Source: Trichopria drosophilae (Eukaryota; Arthropoda; Insecta; Hymenoptera; Diapriidae). From it: a stretch of 64,000 bases of DNA. The notes below the pieces were generated by a model. The model was not told the DNA's origin. It searched no databases and saw only the letters and a program-made list of their open reading frames with translations. This document shows, piece by piece, positions 11,090 to 22,829 of this stretch (within the stretch, counting starts at the first letter, position 1; every line of letters starts with the position of its first letter). The DNA is taken from NCBI GenBank assembly GCA_030407085.1, contig CM059582.1, positions 70,699,501 through 70,763,500 on the forward strand. Direction: 5' to 3'. The translations under genes were made by a program, and so were the position numbers.

Positions 11090-12815
11090 ATTCTAACAAG
11101 TAAATCTACGGAAGTGTAAATCTCTGATTTTCTGAAATTTGGATATGTTGTACAACATGAAAAAAATTAGAGACACGTATATTTTTTTAGCGGCGGAAAA
11201 ACATATTTAGTGGGTGCAACAGCCCTCCCCCCCCCCTCCCCCCCAAAAAAATTGGGGCGGAAATGGAAAAATTGCTATATCTATAAGGTTATTGGAGCGA
11301 TTTTATTGAATTTTGGTAAGAAACTCTCTTTCGGTAAAAGACGATCATCTTGGGGAGGGGGAAGGGGGAGTGAGAATTAGGGGCTGTAAACTACCCCAAA
11401 TTGCTAACTTTATTATTTAAAAATCAGTTTTCATCCGATCGAAGCAAAGCTTGTTAAAACATGAGGAGAAACGTTACTTAAGAGAAACGTCTTTCTTAAC
11501 ATTTTTCTTATGCAGTTAATTGAAAAAGGTAAGGGATTGAATTGTAGCGTCCGTTCATTTGGCATTGCGCTCGAAAAAACTTTTAAAAACATTAAGATTA
11601 TAGTAAAGTTAAGATTATTATATCATCAACGAGTAATATATTACTTTACTCTAGTTTTGTACAAAATGTATTATTATTAAAACGCTGAGAAGATCTCTAG
11701 AATGTTATCAATTCTACTAGTTCACACATATACTTATTATCGCTATATCATCCTCAATTTTATTTTACGTATAGTAATGCGTTATTAAAAATATGAAAGT
11801 GGGTTCATTTATTTCTACTACGATGCGTTTTAATTATATTTTGATCTATTCATTATTATCACATTTATTTAAGTATTTTCTAGAATTACGTAAGATATAA
11901 TTTAAAAAAATGTTTTATAATATTCTTGATTTAGTCTAAAGATAAGTGTAACAAAACAAAATAAAATGACTAATAATGAAAATAATGTACGAATTCAAAA
12001 TTAATAGAACTTAAAATTCAATCTTGGAATATAAAATCCCAAACACAGTGCAAAATTTAATATTCGAAATATAATTCGTCATAGTTAATATTTAAAATGT
12101 GAAATTTAGAATTCTTAATTTAAAAGAAAGCTCTCAATCAAAAATTCAAAACTTAAAATTCAAAATTCAATGATCAAATTCCAAAGTAAAATAAAGTCCC
12201 CTAATCAAACGGGTCATAATGCCACCAGATATCGGAATTATATTTTGTCTCGTATTGGGATAATCACATTTTGAATCTTGGATTTTCAATTTTAGATTAC
12301 GACTTTGTATTTTGAATTTAAAGTTTCGAATTACGAACTATGATTAAGAATTAATGTTTTCAAAAGTTTTTTCGCGCGCAATGCCAAAGGAATGAACGCT
12401 ACAGTTCAATCCCTTACCTTTTTTAATTACCTGCATAAGATAAATGTAAAAAAAGACGTTTCCCTTAAGTAACATTACTCCTCATATTTTAACATGATTT
12501 ACTTCCATCGGATGAAAACTGATTTTTACATAATAAAATTAGCCATTTTGGGGGCAGTTTACCCCCCTAATATTCACCCTCCCCCCTCTCCCACTCCCCA
12601 AGATGATCGTCTTCTACCGAAAGAGAATTTCTTACCAAAAATCGATGAAATCGCTTCAATAACCTTAAAAATATCGCAATTTTTCCATTTTCGCACCAAT
12701 TTTGAGGGGCTACTTGACCCCCTGAATATGTCTCTTCTTTTTTCATGTTCTACAACATATCTAAATTTCAGGAAAATCGGAGATTTACACTTCCGTCGAT
12801 TTACTTGTAAGTGAA
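11090..12815. mobile_element. Large fold-back element, ~470-500-bp diverged inverted arms
   Basis: The left arm (about 11092-11595) and right arm (about 12345-12812) are reverse complements with scattered differences. Both share ACAAGTAAATC at the tip, a C-rich block, a GATGATCGTCTT-type segment and a TCAATCCCTTACC-type inner end. The ~750-bp spacer is very AT-rich with many AAAATTCAAA-type repeats. No transposase is encoded; the weak ORFs across the arms are not conserved in frame. I read it as a non-autonomous DNA element; no clear target duplication is visible. Confidence 0.75.
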
Positions 12816-12884
12816 GAACGTTCAAGCAAAGATGTATAATTTGTCATTATATGTAATCTATATACAACTGTATTAAGTTATATA

Positions 12885-13128
12885 CAGGGTGGACCTCGGC
12901 TCGCGAGTCATAGGCATCCCATATTAAAGAAGTAACTAGATCATCAATCGATTAATCCCGTGGTAATTAGGGTTTGCTACAGGATTTTAATTTCTCACAA
13001 TGCATAACAAAACAGAATTAAGAATTGTAGCAAAGCCAAAAAGTTCTAAATACCGCGTGATTAGTCGGCAGATCTAGTTACTTCTTTAACATGGAATGCC
13101 TATGACCCGCGAGCCGAGGTCCACCCTG
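12885..13128. mobile_element. TA-flanked MITE, CAGGGTGGACC terminal repeats
   Basis: About 60-bp terminal inverted repeats begin CAGGGTGGACCTCGGCTCGC and end in its complement, with TA on both sides. The 244-bp element has no coding capacity. A TA duplication with CAGGGT ends suits a Tc1/mariner-related MITE. The same first six bases open the elements at 26026, 39341 and 63972. Confidence 0.85.
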
Positions 13129-13242
13129 TATAATTATATATATACTGTACTACATAGTACACAATAATTAGTGTATTAATAACATATACAGACTTTTATT
13201 AACCTATTGTTACAATTATACGCAACTAACTGCGGTGTGCAG

Positions 13243-13244
<2 letters not shown>

Positions 13245-13279
<35 letters not shown>
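13245..13279. repeat. (CA)n microsatellite
   Basis: About 17 AC repeats lie at the 3' end of the minus-strand transposase gene. The reverse strand would translate as repeated Val-Cys, so the apparent C-terminus of that ORF is an artefact. Confidence 0.95.
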
Positions 13280-13280
<1 letters not shown>

Positions 13281-13289
13281 CGAGGAAGC

Positions 13290-14785
13290 AAAGAATGCTG
13301 TATGTAGTATGGTGCCAGGGAAAGTTGAAAACTCCTAATGTTAATTCTTGTGGATAACTCAGCGTTGACTGAGGGAAATCTACTAATTGATTTTGGTCGA
13401 TTCTTTCCCATTCCACCTGAAGCCTTCGCTGCAGATTCTCCGCAACAACTCTTGCCCGAACTTCATTTACCTCTTGTAATCTTGCAAGAATTCTTCTTGC
13501 TGGGTCTGCATCACAACCAGCCATATGAATTGGTTGATGATGCCTGTTTATAATAGCGCCTGCAATGCGATAAAAGTCACCAATATGGGGTACATGAGGT
13601 ATTCTTATTACTTCAGACAAAAACTTAAAGATCGACCTCATGTGACCGTTTCGTGCTTCAACAATCCAGCTTGTTTTCATTATGACTCTTGTTCGATTAG
13701 CTTGCTCTGTACTTAATTGACTTTGACCACGAACTATCAGTTCTGGCATATAGTAACGTATATCAAGATTTTCCCGTAGATTAAGTGCGTCTCTATATCC
13801 GCGATCAACGATTAAACTGTCATTTACTTGAAACCAGTTTCTCATTTTAAACATATAATTTTTTTGTTGGTCTCGCAACGGAGCAGCATCATTATTTCGG
13901 CTATCTGAGAAATAAGGGCCCTGAATGTCGAGAATGTAACTATCAGGTGCGACAACCAATACGGGTTTTATCAAATTACGACCTTTATGTAAAGAAAACG
14001 ATTGTCTTAACACCCGAAAGTTACTGCTTTTTTCAAAATAGCAATACGTATCATCGACATATCCAAAAGATTTCGGTACATTTGGATCCAGATTGTACAG
14101 AACATTGGCGAAAACGGTCACATGATGCTGTATGTATTGATGCTCTAGTGATTGCTCGAAACCCAATATTTTTTCTTACAAATCTTAATGATAATGATTT
14201 TCTTACTTTATGTATCACGTAAGTAACTACCTGGCGACTAGAATATTGGAAGATAACTTTAAAAGCATTATCACTAATACCATGCCACATTCTAGTTAAG
14301 AAAAGCAAAAGATTACTTTCTGTAATATATTCAAAACCTACTTGTACAGGTACTCTATCACAAAAAGACAAAAGGTCTCGAAAGTTCTCCTTCGTTAACG
14401 AAGTCATAGCATGAAACTCTTCATTATCGAAGTCTTCTTCATCTTCATATTTCGAAGCTGATAACGCATTCTTTCGGAGTTCGTTAATGAATTCCAGCAG
14501 TTCTTGTCCTTTTATAACATATGGCCGATTGATCGACCTCAATCCGGCGGGTATCGATTGTAAAAGAAACCCTCACCCATCTAAATGAATTTTACAAGAG
14601 CTTACATTTTTAGGAACATAAATATTCGACGTAATGAAAATATTCACATGGGCCTTCATACAACGCCTTTGCACATTGTTTTCCCGCTCACAAATTAAAC
14701 AAGAAGCACTTCGAGTTTGTGTCAGGACATTTAGCCGCATGTGTCTTCCATCATGCAAAATTCGATCAATTTCCTTAAGAATCAA
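13290..14785 (-). pseudogene. ISL2EU-type (PIF/Harbinger superfamily) transposase
   Basis: This DDE transposase cuts and joins transposon ends. On the minus strand an N-terminal zinc-binding region comes first (SCLICERENNVQRRC, then IYVPKNVSSCKIHL). Next is a helical central domain with LTKENFRDLL and FVRKNIGF, then the catalytic domain with DDTYCYFEKSS (usually DGTY), KPVLVVAPDSYILD, GPYFSDSRNNDA, LIVDRGYRD and EARNGHMRSIF. That order fits ISL2EU elements. It carries an in-frame TGA at 14573-14575 and one frameshift near 14160; the two N-terminal pieces are in one frame. The ORF formally continues to 13216 through a CA microsatellite. No terminal repeats were identified. Probably dead but only lightly damaged. 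Confidence 0.85.
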
Positions 14786-16520
14786 AATTACAATTCATAC
14801 ACAATCTTATTTGATCGTTCACTTCCAAAGCTCGAAGTCAAGTATTATCACGACGAATGATTGCAATATCTCGTGTAGCGTTATTATTCTCGCCATCTAT
14901 TCGCCTCATAAACCTCGCTTCATATCGATTATTACACACAAAGTAGATAAGTAAATTGCAAAACATGACGCTAAAATAAAATAATTGCTAGGAAGTATAG
15001 AAAAAATGGCTGTGCACGAACGAAACAACTTAAAAGAATAGCATTTACAATACAAAATAAATTACAATCAGAGCAAAATTCTAACATGGACAAAAACAGC
15101 TAGGTTGCACTGCGTTAAAATTGCAAAGATAATTGACTGAATCAGATGGATCTCACAAAACTGTTATTCCGAATACAACTTTGTATTATACAAGGATGTA
15201 TAACATTCACAATTTAACTGCAGGAAAAAAAAATATATATATATCATAGGGCAGTTTTCAGGACATATTTTAATCATTGCATTAAACAGCTTTTTTTAAT
15301 AAATAATGGATAGTCTTACCATTTGCACATATATACATTATGAAATGACAAGAATTATCGAAGATATGGCGAAATAGTGTGTTCCAGGACAGTTTCTTCC
15401 AGGACATTGCAGCTTCCAGGATATCTGACTAATGGCAGATTCCAGTACCGTTGTTGTGTTCCGGGACACTCAACTAACGGTAGTTTCCGGAACACTTATA
15501 TATGGAAGTTTCTAGCACTATTTCTGTTATCCTGTGAAGTGTTCTGAGAGGTACCATTGTAATACGCCCCGGATTATGGAGCAAAGATGTAGAAATTACG
15601 AAAAAGTCATTGTCCTGGAAACTGCCATTATGAGAATGTCTGAGAACAGAAATTGTCCTGGAATCTGCCATTAGTGAGATGTCTTAAAAATGCCAGGTCT
15701 TATTGCGAAGAATAGTCCCCAAGTACATGCATTATCTCGTCGTATCATTGCCAATTATCATTCTAGACAACGTACATTTTATTGCATTTCTCATTATGCG
15801 ACGTATGTTGAATGTGTAGCCCTGGCGAATGATTCCGTAAAATCAAATGAACAATCATATAAACCATTTAATAATTCATTATTATTTTCGATGATTAAAG
15901 AACCTCTGCATTCTATATCGCATATTGTTGCTGTTTTCCATATGAATACAAGAAATGTTACAGATATCAACTTGAATCGAATGATATATTTCAAATCTCA
16001 TATGAACTATCACGCGATATTAACGATATTTTTAGTGTCCATGTCAAAAACACGTGGAAAAAAGTGTAAACTGTAGGGAAGTGTAGTTTATCTTTTTCGT
16101 TAAGAGTATATTAGAAATATCATCTGCCCACCCTTCTCTCCCGTATATCATTCATGTTATCAGTAAAAAAGAATATCAAAATATAGAAAGGTTTCAGCCT
16201 CATAGAGATATCTTTGGGATGTAAATTACATGTTCGAATTAAGGGTATTGTGAAGATCGATACAATTGGTAATAATATGATCCATATCAATTGCGGAGCT
16301 TGGATTGAAGCCAATTTAATTATAAATAATATTGTCCAGGCCGACACAAATTGGATAGCATTTATACCTCCATTTAATAGTACATTATGTACCATGGATC
16401 TAAAACTGTAATTCTGGTCCGGGCATGGTGTTCCCGGTACGAGGCGCAGACGAGTATCAGGAACATATGCGAGGATCAGAATTCTTTTAGTTCCATGTTA
16501 CATACGATATTTTATGTATT
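14786..16520. other. Gene-poor AT-rich stretch with degenerate TTCCAGGACA repeats
   Basis: No gene is recognised. Between about 15380 and 15685, motifs close to TTCCAGGACA and AATGGCAGATTCCAG recur in both orientations. For example, AATGGCAGATTCCAG near 15432 is matched inverted by CTGGAATCTGCCATTAGT near 15658. This suggests an old inverted-repeat element. The longest ORF here (15690-16076, 128 codons) shows no motif I know, and its composition looks random. Confidence 0.5.
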
Positions 16521-16731
16521 AGGAGTGTGGTTTCCGAGGTTATGTGCATGTGACGTGTTTTGAGTGCTTTATGGCAGACGGACGATAAAGTAAGGTTATA
16601 TGCATGTGCGCATGCGCATAGATACATAATGTGTACATTATCGTCCTCGGAGTATAACGTAGCCGCCCCTCCACAATAACTAATTTCAGGTCCTTAAAAC
16701 GCGCACATAACGCCGAGGAAACCGTACTCCT
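16521..16731. mobile_element. Small MITE with AGGAGT...ACTCCT ends
   Basis: The left end AGGAGTGTGGTTTCCGAGGT is complementary, with few changes, to the right end CCGAGGAAACCGTACTCCT. The element is 211 bp with no coding capacity. No target duplication can be assigned with confidence. Confidence 0.65.
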
Positions 16732-16742
16732 GTTTCATAAAT

Positions 16743-17380
16743 ATTTTTATTACCGCTGTTCTCAATGGGATACCACTGGATCTATCCGATGAGCAAATAA
16801 GAGAGGAAATTCTGATCTTAAACTAGGACCTCCCATGGAACCTGAAAGTTAAGAGAATTTTTCGAAGCGATAGTATTAGGGGGAAGATTTTATCTCCTAC
16901 AATTAAGTTAACAACTGAGTTGGGCACCTTACCAGCTCAATTACCGCTGTAGAAGGTTGAGATTCGCATTTTCCCTTTATTGCTCCCGTTAAAAGATGCT
17001 GGAATTGTCAACGTATAGGGCATGTTGTGGTTCAATGCAGCTCAAAGAATAGATGTGGAATATGTCTTAATGATCATTCGACTAAAAACTGTATTTCGGA
17101 AGAAATAAAATCCGCAAATTGCAAAACAAATAATGATCATGCATCGAACTCTCATAAATGTCTTGTTTACTTGAAAGAAAAGGAGATTAATAAAATAGCT
17201 GCAACAGAAAATATTTCTTTTAAGGTAGCCACACAAAGGCTAGTAGTAAGCTATAACTCTTTGCGACTGGAACCTAGTAATTCTTTCCACCAAGTAGAAA
17301 ATAAGAACTCTCAATTTGTCACTTTAAGATACAGGCACATTACAATCAATGATAAACAAAACCATCAAAAAATGTTTTAG
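16743..17380 (+). pseudogene. Non-LTR retrotransposon gag-like relic (zinc knuckle protein)
   Basis: It reads NGIPLDLSDEQIREEI, then after stops RCWNCQRIGHVVVQC, CGICLNDHSTKNC and a third Cys/His unit, then KEKEINKIAATENISFKVA. Three linked knuckles followed by a KEI-x-I-x-A-x-NIS segment match ORF1 proteins of Jockey/I-type retrotransposons. The open part begins about 16990. The 5' part has stops near 16825 and 16950. It is a different family from the R1-clade elements in this window. Confidence 0.75.
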
Positions 17381-17588
17381 TCAATTTGTAATTCGTTTAC
17401 AAGACTCCTTAAGTAAACAATATACGCAAAGAAGTATCGTCTGACCCTATGGCTACATCTTGTAATATGCCGATATCGATAGAATATGTAATCAGAGGTT
17501 CCTCAGATCTTTCTGTAGTCTAGTCCTTATGTTAGTGTCGTGAATAAAGGCTGTAAACATTAAGAAAATATTACAATTATTTCAACAA

Positions 17589-17804
17589 ATGCTTTATTTA
17601 AAGCGGCCTATGTACGTAATAAAATTTGCATATAATCTTTTAAAAGACAGAAAGATTCGTTCCGAGATAATAAGATCAGAAAAAGGTTTACTGAATAACG
17701 GAGTCCGACAAGGACGTGCTTTATGTCCTTTACTTAAATTTCTGTTGAAAGACTGCTCGGTAAGAATAAACCCAATTCACGACATTTTTTTAAATCTGTG
17801 TTAA
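17589..17804 (+). pseudogene. Reverse transcriptase motif-B fragment
   Basis: The fragment contains LLNNGVRQGRALCPLLKFLL, resembling the RQG-x-x-x-SPLLFN motif B of non-LTR reverse transcriptases. No motif A or C is nearby, so only a short relic survives, possibly from the same element as the gag relic at 16743. From 17618 on it lies inside the tandem repeat and is copied at 18502 and 19390. Confidence 0.5.
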
Positions 17805-18112
17805 TTCAATCGATATTGATTGTATACACGAGAATCCCTACAATATTGAATATTAAAAAATGTCTATACGTCGACTAATGTCCTTCACTATATTGCAACA
17901 CAGACCGGTTACAAGTTTGCGATTATATTAAAATGACAATTATCATCAATTTCCGGCGTATTTATTAGATATTGAAGTGACACTTGTCTATAAAATCAAT
18001 ATCGATTGAATTTACGGAAAATAAAAATGATAGAACAACTGGGGCTAAAATTATGCAACTACACATAGCAACTTAATGCATAAAAATAATGTATTTTAAC
18101 AAACATATATTA

Positions 18113-18486
18113 TTTTTTTTTTTTTTTATTTTATTAATTAACGGACGAAATCGCCCTTTTTACTTAATTTTTTGCCATATTGTTTTCTCTTTAATCATGA
18201 GAATTTTTGCGAGAGCTGCAGATCGACTTACGAAGATGGCGCCATACTTCACATTTGTGTATGAATTGTAGGACTGCAGAAACCTACACCAAGTACAGCA
18301 GCGGTCATGAGTCGATTTCCGCCAGATAAACAATATTTTCGAAACGTAAACAAACAACGTGGCTCGTCTTACCAACAGCGAGCTGCTGCTTGAAAACGAA
18401 ATCGAAAAATTGTTCACCGGACGGGGATCGAACTCACGACCTACGACTCCGTAGTCCAGTGCGTTAACCGCCTGAGCCACGAAGAT
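18113..18486 (-). mobile_element. tRNA-derived SINE, copy 1
   Basis: Read on the minus strand, it has a polymerase III A box TGGCTCAGGCGG (18468-18479), then a B box GAGTTCGATCC (18425-18435). A ~280-bp body follows and ends in a poly(A) tail, seen as the T-run at 18113-18127. This is the layout of a tRNA-derived SINE. The apparent 106-codon ORF through it is not a gene. Confidence 0.85.
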
Positions 18487-18996
18487 GTAATTATATTGAG
18501 CAATAAAATTTGCATATAATCTTTTAAAAGACAGAAAGATTCGTTCCGAGATAATAAGATCAGAAAAAGGTTTACTGAATAACGGAGTCCGACAAGGACG
18601 TGCTTTATGTCCTTTACTTAAATTTCTGTTGAAAGACTGCTCGGTAAGAATAAACCCAATTCACGACATTTTTTTAAATCTGTGTTAATTCAATCGATAT
18701 TGATTGTATACACGAGAATCCCTACAATATTGAATATTAAAAAATGTCTATACGTCGACTAATGTCCTTCACTATATTGCAACACAGACCGGTTACAAGT
18801 TTGCGATTATATTAAAATGACAATTATCATCAATTTCCGGCGTATTTATTAGATATTGAAGTGACACTTGTCTATAAAATCAATATCGATTGAATTTACG
18901 GAAAATAAAAATGATAGAACAACTGGGGCTAAAATTATGCAACTACACATAGCAACTTAATGCATAAAAATAATGTATTTTAACAAACATATATTA

Positions 18997-19374
18997 TTTT
19001 TTTTTTTTTTTTTTTATTTTATTAATTAACGGACGAAATCGCCCTTTTTACTTAATTTTTTGCCATATTGTTTTCTCTTTAATCATGAGAATTTTTGCGA
19101 GAGCTGCAGATCGACTTACGAAGATGGCGCCATACTTCACATTTGTGTATGAATTGTAGGACTGCAGAAACCTACACCAAGTACAGCAGCGGTCATGAGT
19201 CGATTTCCGCCAGATAAACAATATTTTCGAAACGTAAACAAACAACGTGGCTCGTCTTACCAACAGCGAGCTGCTGCTTGAAAACGAAATCGAAAAATTG
19301 TTCACCGGACGGGGATCGAACTCACGACCTACGACTCCGTAGTCCAGTGCGTTAACCGCCTGAGCCACGAAGAT
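18997..19374 (-). mobile_element. tRNA-derived SINE, copy 2
   Basis: Same sequence as copy 1 with a longer A tail (T-run about 18997-19015). It was copied as part of the tandem unit rather than inserted separately, because the flanks are identical too. Confidence 0.85.
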
Positions 19375-19885
19375 GTAATTATATTGAGCAATAAAATTTG
19401 CATATAATCTTTTAAAAGACAGAAAGATTCTTTCCGAGATAATAAGATCAGAAAAAGGTTTACTGAATAACGGAGTCCGACAAGGACGTGCTTTATGTCC
19501 TTTACTTAAATTTCTGTTGAAAGACTGCTCGGTAAGAATAAACCCAATTCACGACATTTTTTTAAATCTGTGTTAATTCAATCGATATTGATTGTATACA
19601 CGAGAATCCCTACAATATTGAATATTAAAAAATGTCTATACGTCGACTAATGTCCTTCACTATATTGCAACACAGACCGGTTACAAGTTTGCGATTATAT
19701 TAAAATGACAATTATCATCAATTTCCGGCGTATTTATTAGATATTGAAGTGACACTTGTCTATAAAATCAATATCGATTGAATTTACGGGAAATAAAAAT
19801 GATAGAACAACTGGGGCTAAAATTATGCAACTACACATAGCAACTTAATACATAAAAATAATGTATTTTAACAAACATATATTAT

Positions 19886-20640
19886 AATATCTTTTTATTA
19901 CAAAATAGTCACATTTTTTTAGAGTACTTATATTTCTACTGAAATATGGCCTATTATCGAATTCAATAAACTTTTTCAATCTTATTGACGATTTCTATAC
20001 GATTCTATGTTATACGATACTTTATGCTTATTGGTACTAGGTTCTACGTTTTAAAAATAATAAATATGAACATCAGTCGCATAAATTAAAAGAGAAACTA
20101 AAACTTAAGATAAATCTTGCCAACGCTTCGTTTCATTTTGTTCACTTGAGTATATATCCATGTATATATAGCTGCTGCAGATCTGTGTTGAAAAATGTTT
20201 TCATCGTTTTTCCATTAGTCAATGTCTTTTACTGTTGCAGTTTGTCCGTTTATTATTTTGTCGTTAAATTTGTCCATCACTCTTTGTTTTTCTTCCGTTG
20301 TCCAGCGGGGTTTTTTGGGTGCATCAATTAGAGGAGCTGAGGAAAAACGAAAAGATTATTTATATACAAGAAGTATATATGAAATGTATGATGTAAAGAA
20401 TATGAAAATGGACCACCTAATAAAAATCTTTTTCTAAATACTCTCAGCGAATGCCCACATTACCTACATTCAAGTATTATGCTGAACCTGAATGTGCGCC
20501 CGACTGTACATCATCGCGCAGAGATTCTGTCACAACTAGCATGACGTATGAAAAATAAAACATATTTACGTTTATAATATGACTAAGATGTAATTATATT
20601 GAGCAATTACATTGTCAATAAAAAATACACATCCTGGTCA
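19886..20640. other. AT-rich interval without a recognisable gene
   Basis: Two short ORFs (20146-20437) show hydrophobic, low-complexity translations without a known motif. The only feature of note is AAGATGTAATTATATTGAGC near 20586, shared with the tandem-repeat junctions at 18482 and 19370. Confidence 0.5.
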
Positions 20641-21037
20641 CGTTATAAACGCTAATGTGTTTTATGTTTACCACGTTTTTATTAACTCGTATTCTTGTCT
20701 GTCTGTCTGTTTGTCCGGTGCAAATCTTGTAATCGATTTTAAACTAACTTACGGATGAGCTAGAGACTTGAAACTTTTAGGATAGCCCAAAATTGTATGA
20801 CAATGCATTCCTTTACCGTTTATTACAAGTTTCAACCAGTTTTAAGAACATTTTCAGCAAATTTAAATTTTATATGAAAAAAAAATAAGTTTCAAAGCGG
20901 GGGGCCCGGCGTTTTCCCCCTTCCTCCGTCGCGCTTGTCCTTTGTTTTCCTTTCGCAATCGGGAAAAGTCCTCCACTGACGTCATTAATTCCCTTGCCTA
21001 TATATACTCATCCACGACGGCAAGTGGAGCAGTTAAG

Positions 21038-22121
21038 ATGGCACAAGAGACGTCAACACAGCGCAAGCGACGGCTAGAGAAGGAGAAGAAAAAAAGATTA
21101 AAGAAGCAGCTACAGGAATCAGAGGTAAGTCAAACTATTAAATTGGCCAAACGGCGAAAGGCAAATGAAGATGCGACTGATGAACAACGTGATATTAGAC
21201 GACCTCAGATAAGGCACGAAAAAAAAAGAAAGGGCAAACGAAGAACCCGAGCAATACTCCTCTCGCCGCCATAGTCGGCAAATTCATCAAGCTAACCTGA
21301 GAGCGAACGAGACGCCCGAATAAAATTTCTTTCGCCTTACTAGTGATGCGAAACGACACGCTAGTGTAAGAGCGGTCGAGACGCCCGAACAAAATTTCTC
21401 GCGCCTTGCTAGTGATGCCGAACGACACGCTACTGTAAGAGCGATCGAGATGCCTGAACAAAATTTATCTAGACTTGAATATGATCGATTAATACATGCT
21501 CACACAAGAGAAATTAAAACTTCTGATCAACGTGAAATACGGCTTCAACACCAACGACAGGCGTGTGCTGAACGGATGGCTAATGTGGCAGATTTTCATG
21601 CAGCAATCAACACTTATTGCGACAAGTGCTGCGAAATTTCCCAGAAAATGTGCTATCCTAATCAGGTAGCTAAATATCGTCTTTTGTCGTTTGAAAATTA
21701 CTTGCCAACAGAACTTGCGAATAAAAGCGAATTAATTGTTTGCCATCGATGCAACACACATTTGAAGGGTAAAAAAAATGTTGCTCCTTCTAAGGCGTAT
21801 TGGAACAATTTGCTTCCGGGAGATATTCCCGATAAAATTACGGCACTAACTGAACCTGAAAGACGCTTGCTTCAGCGCATCATTCCGTACGTCAAAGTAA
21901 TTAAATTTCCTGGTCGTTTTGGACAATATGGTTTCAAAGGTCACGCAACACTGTTTGCGCTCGATATTTTTGAAGTTAGCGAAGAACTTCCTGAAATGCT
22001 GCCTCGCTTAAGCACTGATGTTGGTATTGTTGTAATCACCGAAACTCTAGAAAATTTAAATATCTCCCGAGATTACAATATTTCTCCCCATCGTGTACAA
22101 GGCACTTCACTGGCTGATTAA
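21038..22121 (+). pseudogene. Helitron N-terminal region with ETPEQNFSRL repeats
   Basis: The likely start is ATG 21038 (MAQETSTQRKRR), after a basic Lys/Arg/Gln-rich helix. A frameshift precedes 21274, and a TAA at 21321-21323 replaces a Gln codon within three near-identical repeats of about 25 residues (ETPEQNFSRLASDAERHATV type). Then follow a Cys-rich segment (YCDKCCEISQKMC, CHRCNTHLKG) and a block with LTEPERRLLQRI and FGQYGFKGHATLFALD. That layout resembles the zinc and DUF6570-like regions in insect Helitron proteins. A frameshift near 22097 joins it to the next piece. Confidence 0.7.
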
Positions 22122-22800
22122 AAACAATCCTTTGTACAAAGATGTACAAGTAGATCAATTTGCTAGACTCAACACGCAAGATGTTATCCGCGTTATCCCT
22201 GCCCAAATCGACAGGTTATCTCGAATTCTTCGTGCTTCCTGGCATCAGGGAAATAATGAAATTTTTCAATCAGGACATGCTGGTTATCAATGTTTCGCTA
22301 TGGTCACTGCGAATTTACTTTGTTCTGCAATTCTTCCACCAACTCAATGGGATACAAGTGTTCTAAACCGAAATTTGATTAAAGGTGACGGCTTCTATGA
22401 GTTGGTTCATTACGAAACAAATAATAAGCTTGAAGCTTATCCGATTGGTGATGATGGTTATTTGGAGATTCGACATCTTGATATTGTGAGAAATGATATC
22501 CTGACGTATAATAATGCCTTCGCAATTGAATACGACGATATGAATGGTGCTTTTTTTTGGCAGTTTTTTATGTGATAGACAAAATGATGGAATCAATTTG
22601 CTTAATCTTCGTGTGGCGCTTGACTTTTATTAGCACATACTGACTAATCAGTCATGAAAACAAATTTTACTTTACTGATTCCCACTCATGCGGAACAAAA
22701 GGAAAGACTGTACCAAATGGAAAAGCTTGTGTCATTGAATGTGACACAACAGATGAATTATATCGTATTATCCGCCGAACTATTCATTCTACTGCTGACG
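22093..22800 (+). pseudogene. Cysteine-protease-like region of the Helitron protein
   Basis: The reading continues in a new frame with VYKALHWLIKNNPLYKDV, then HAGYQCFAMVTANLLCSAI, where a Q-x-C motif could be a nucleophile. Next come LIKGDGFYELV and, after stops near 22575-22650, FTDSHSCGTKGKTVPNGKA, where the His follows Asp-Ser. The Cys and DSH-x-x pairing resembles the C76/OTU-like proteases carried by some Helitrons; this assignment is by motif only. It is broken by at least one frameshift and several stops. Confidence 0.5.
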
Positions 22801-22829
22801 TGCAATATTCGATAAATGCCATCAATATT

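Larger units (their letters stand above)
17618..19885. repeat. Tandem repeat, ~885-bp unit, about 2.6 copies
   Basis: Units begin AATAAAATTTGCATATAATC at 17618, 18502 and 19390, giving periods of 884 and 888 bp. The difference is explained by the T-run length. Copies are almost identical; the third has a T for G in GATTCTTTCCGAG and stops before the SINE. Each full unit holds the RT fragment, ~490 bp of AT-rich DNA and a reverse-oriented SINE. The junction sequence AAGATGTAATTATATTGAGC also occurs at about 20586, outside the array. Confidence 0.9.

Noticed and set aside
15690..16076. 128-codon ORF
   Set aside because: No motif, random-looking composition, an overlapping antisense ORF, and repeat-rich surroundings.
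18425..18479. Possible genuine tRNA gene
   Set aside because: A and B boxes are present, but there is no clean acceptor stem, and a long body with an A tail follows, twice identically; it is a SINE.
18160..19368. Two identical 106-codon minus-strand ORFs
   Set aside because: They run through the two tRNA-derived SINE copies; the start of the ORF is the A/B-box region.
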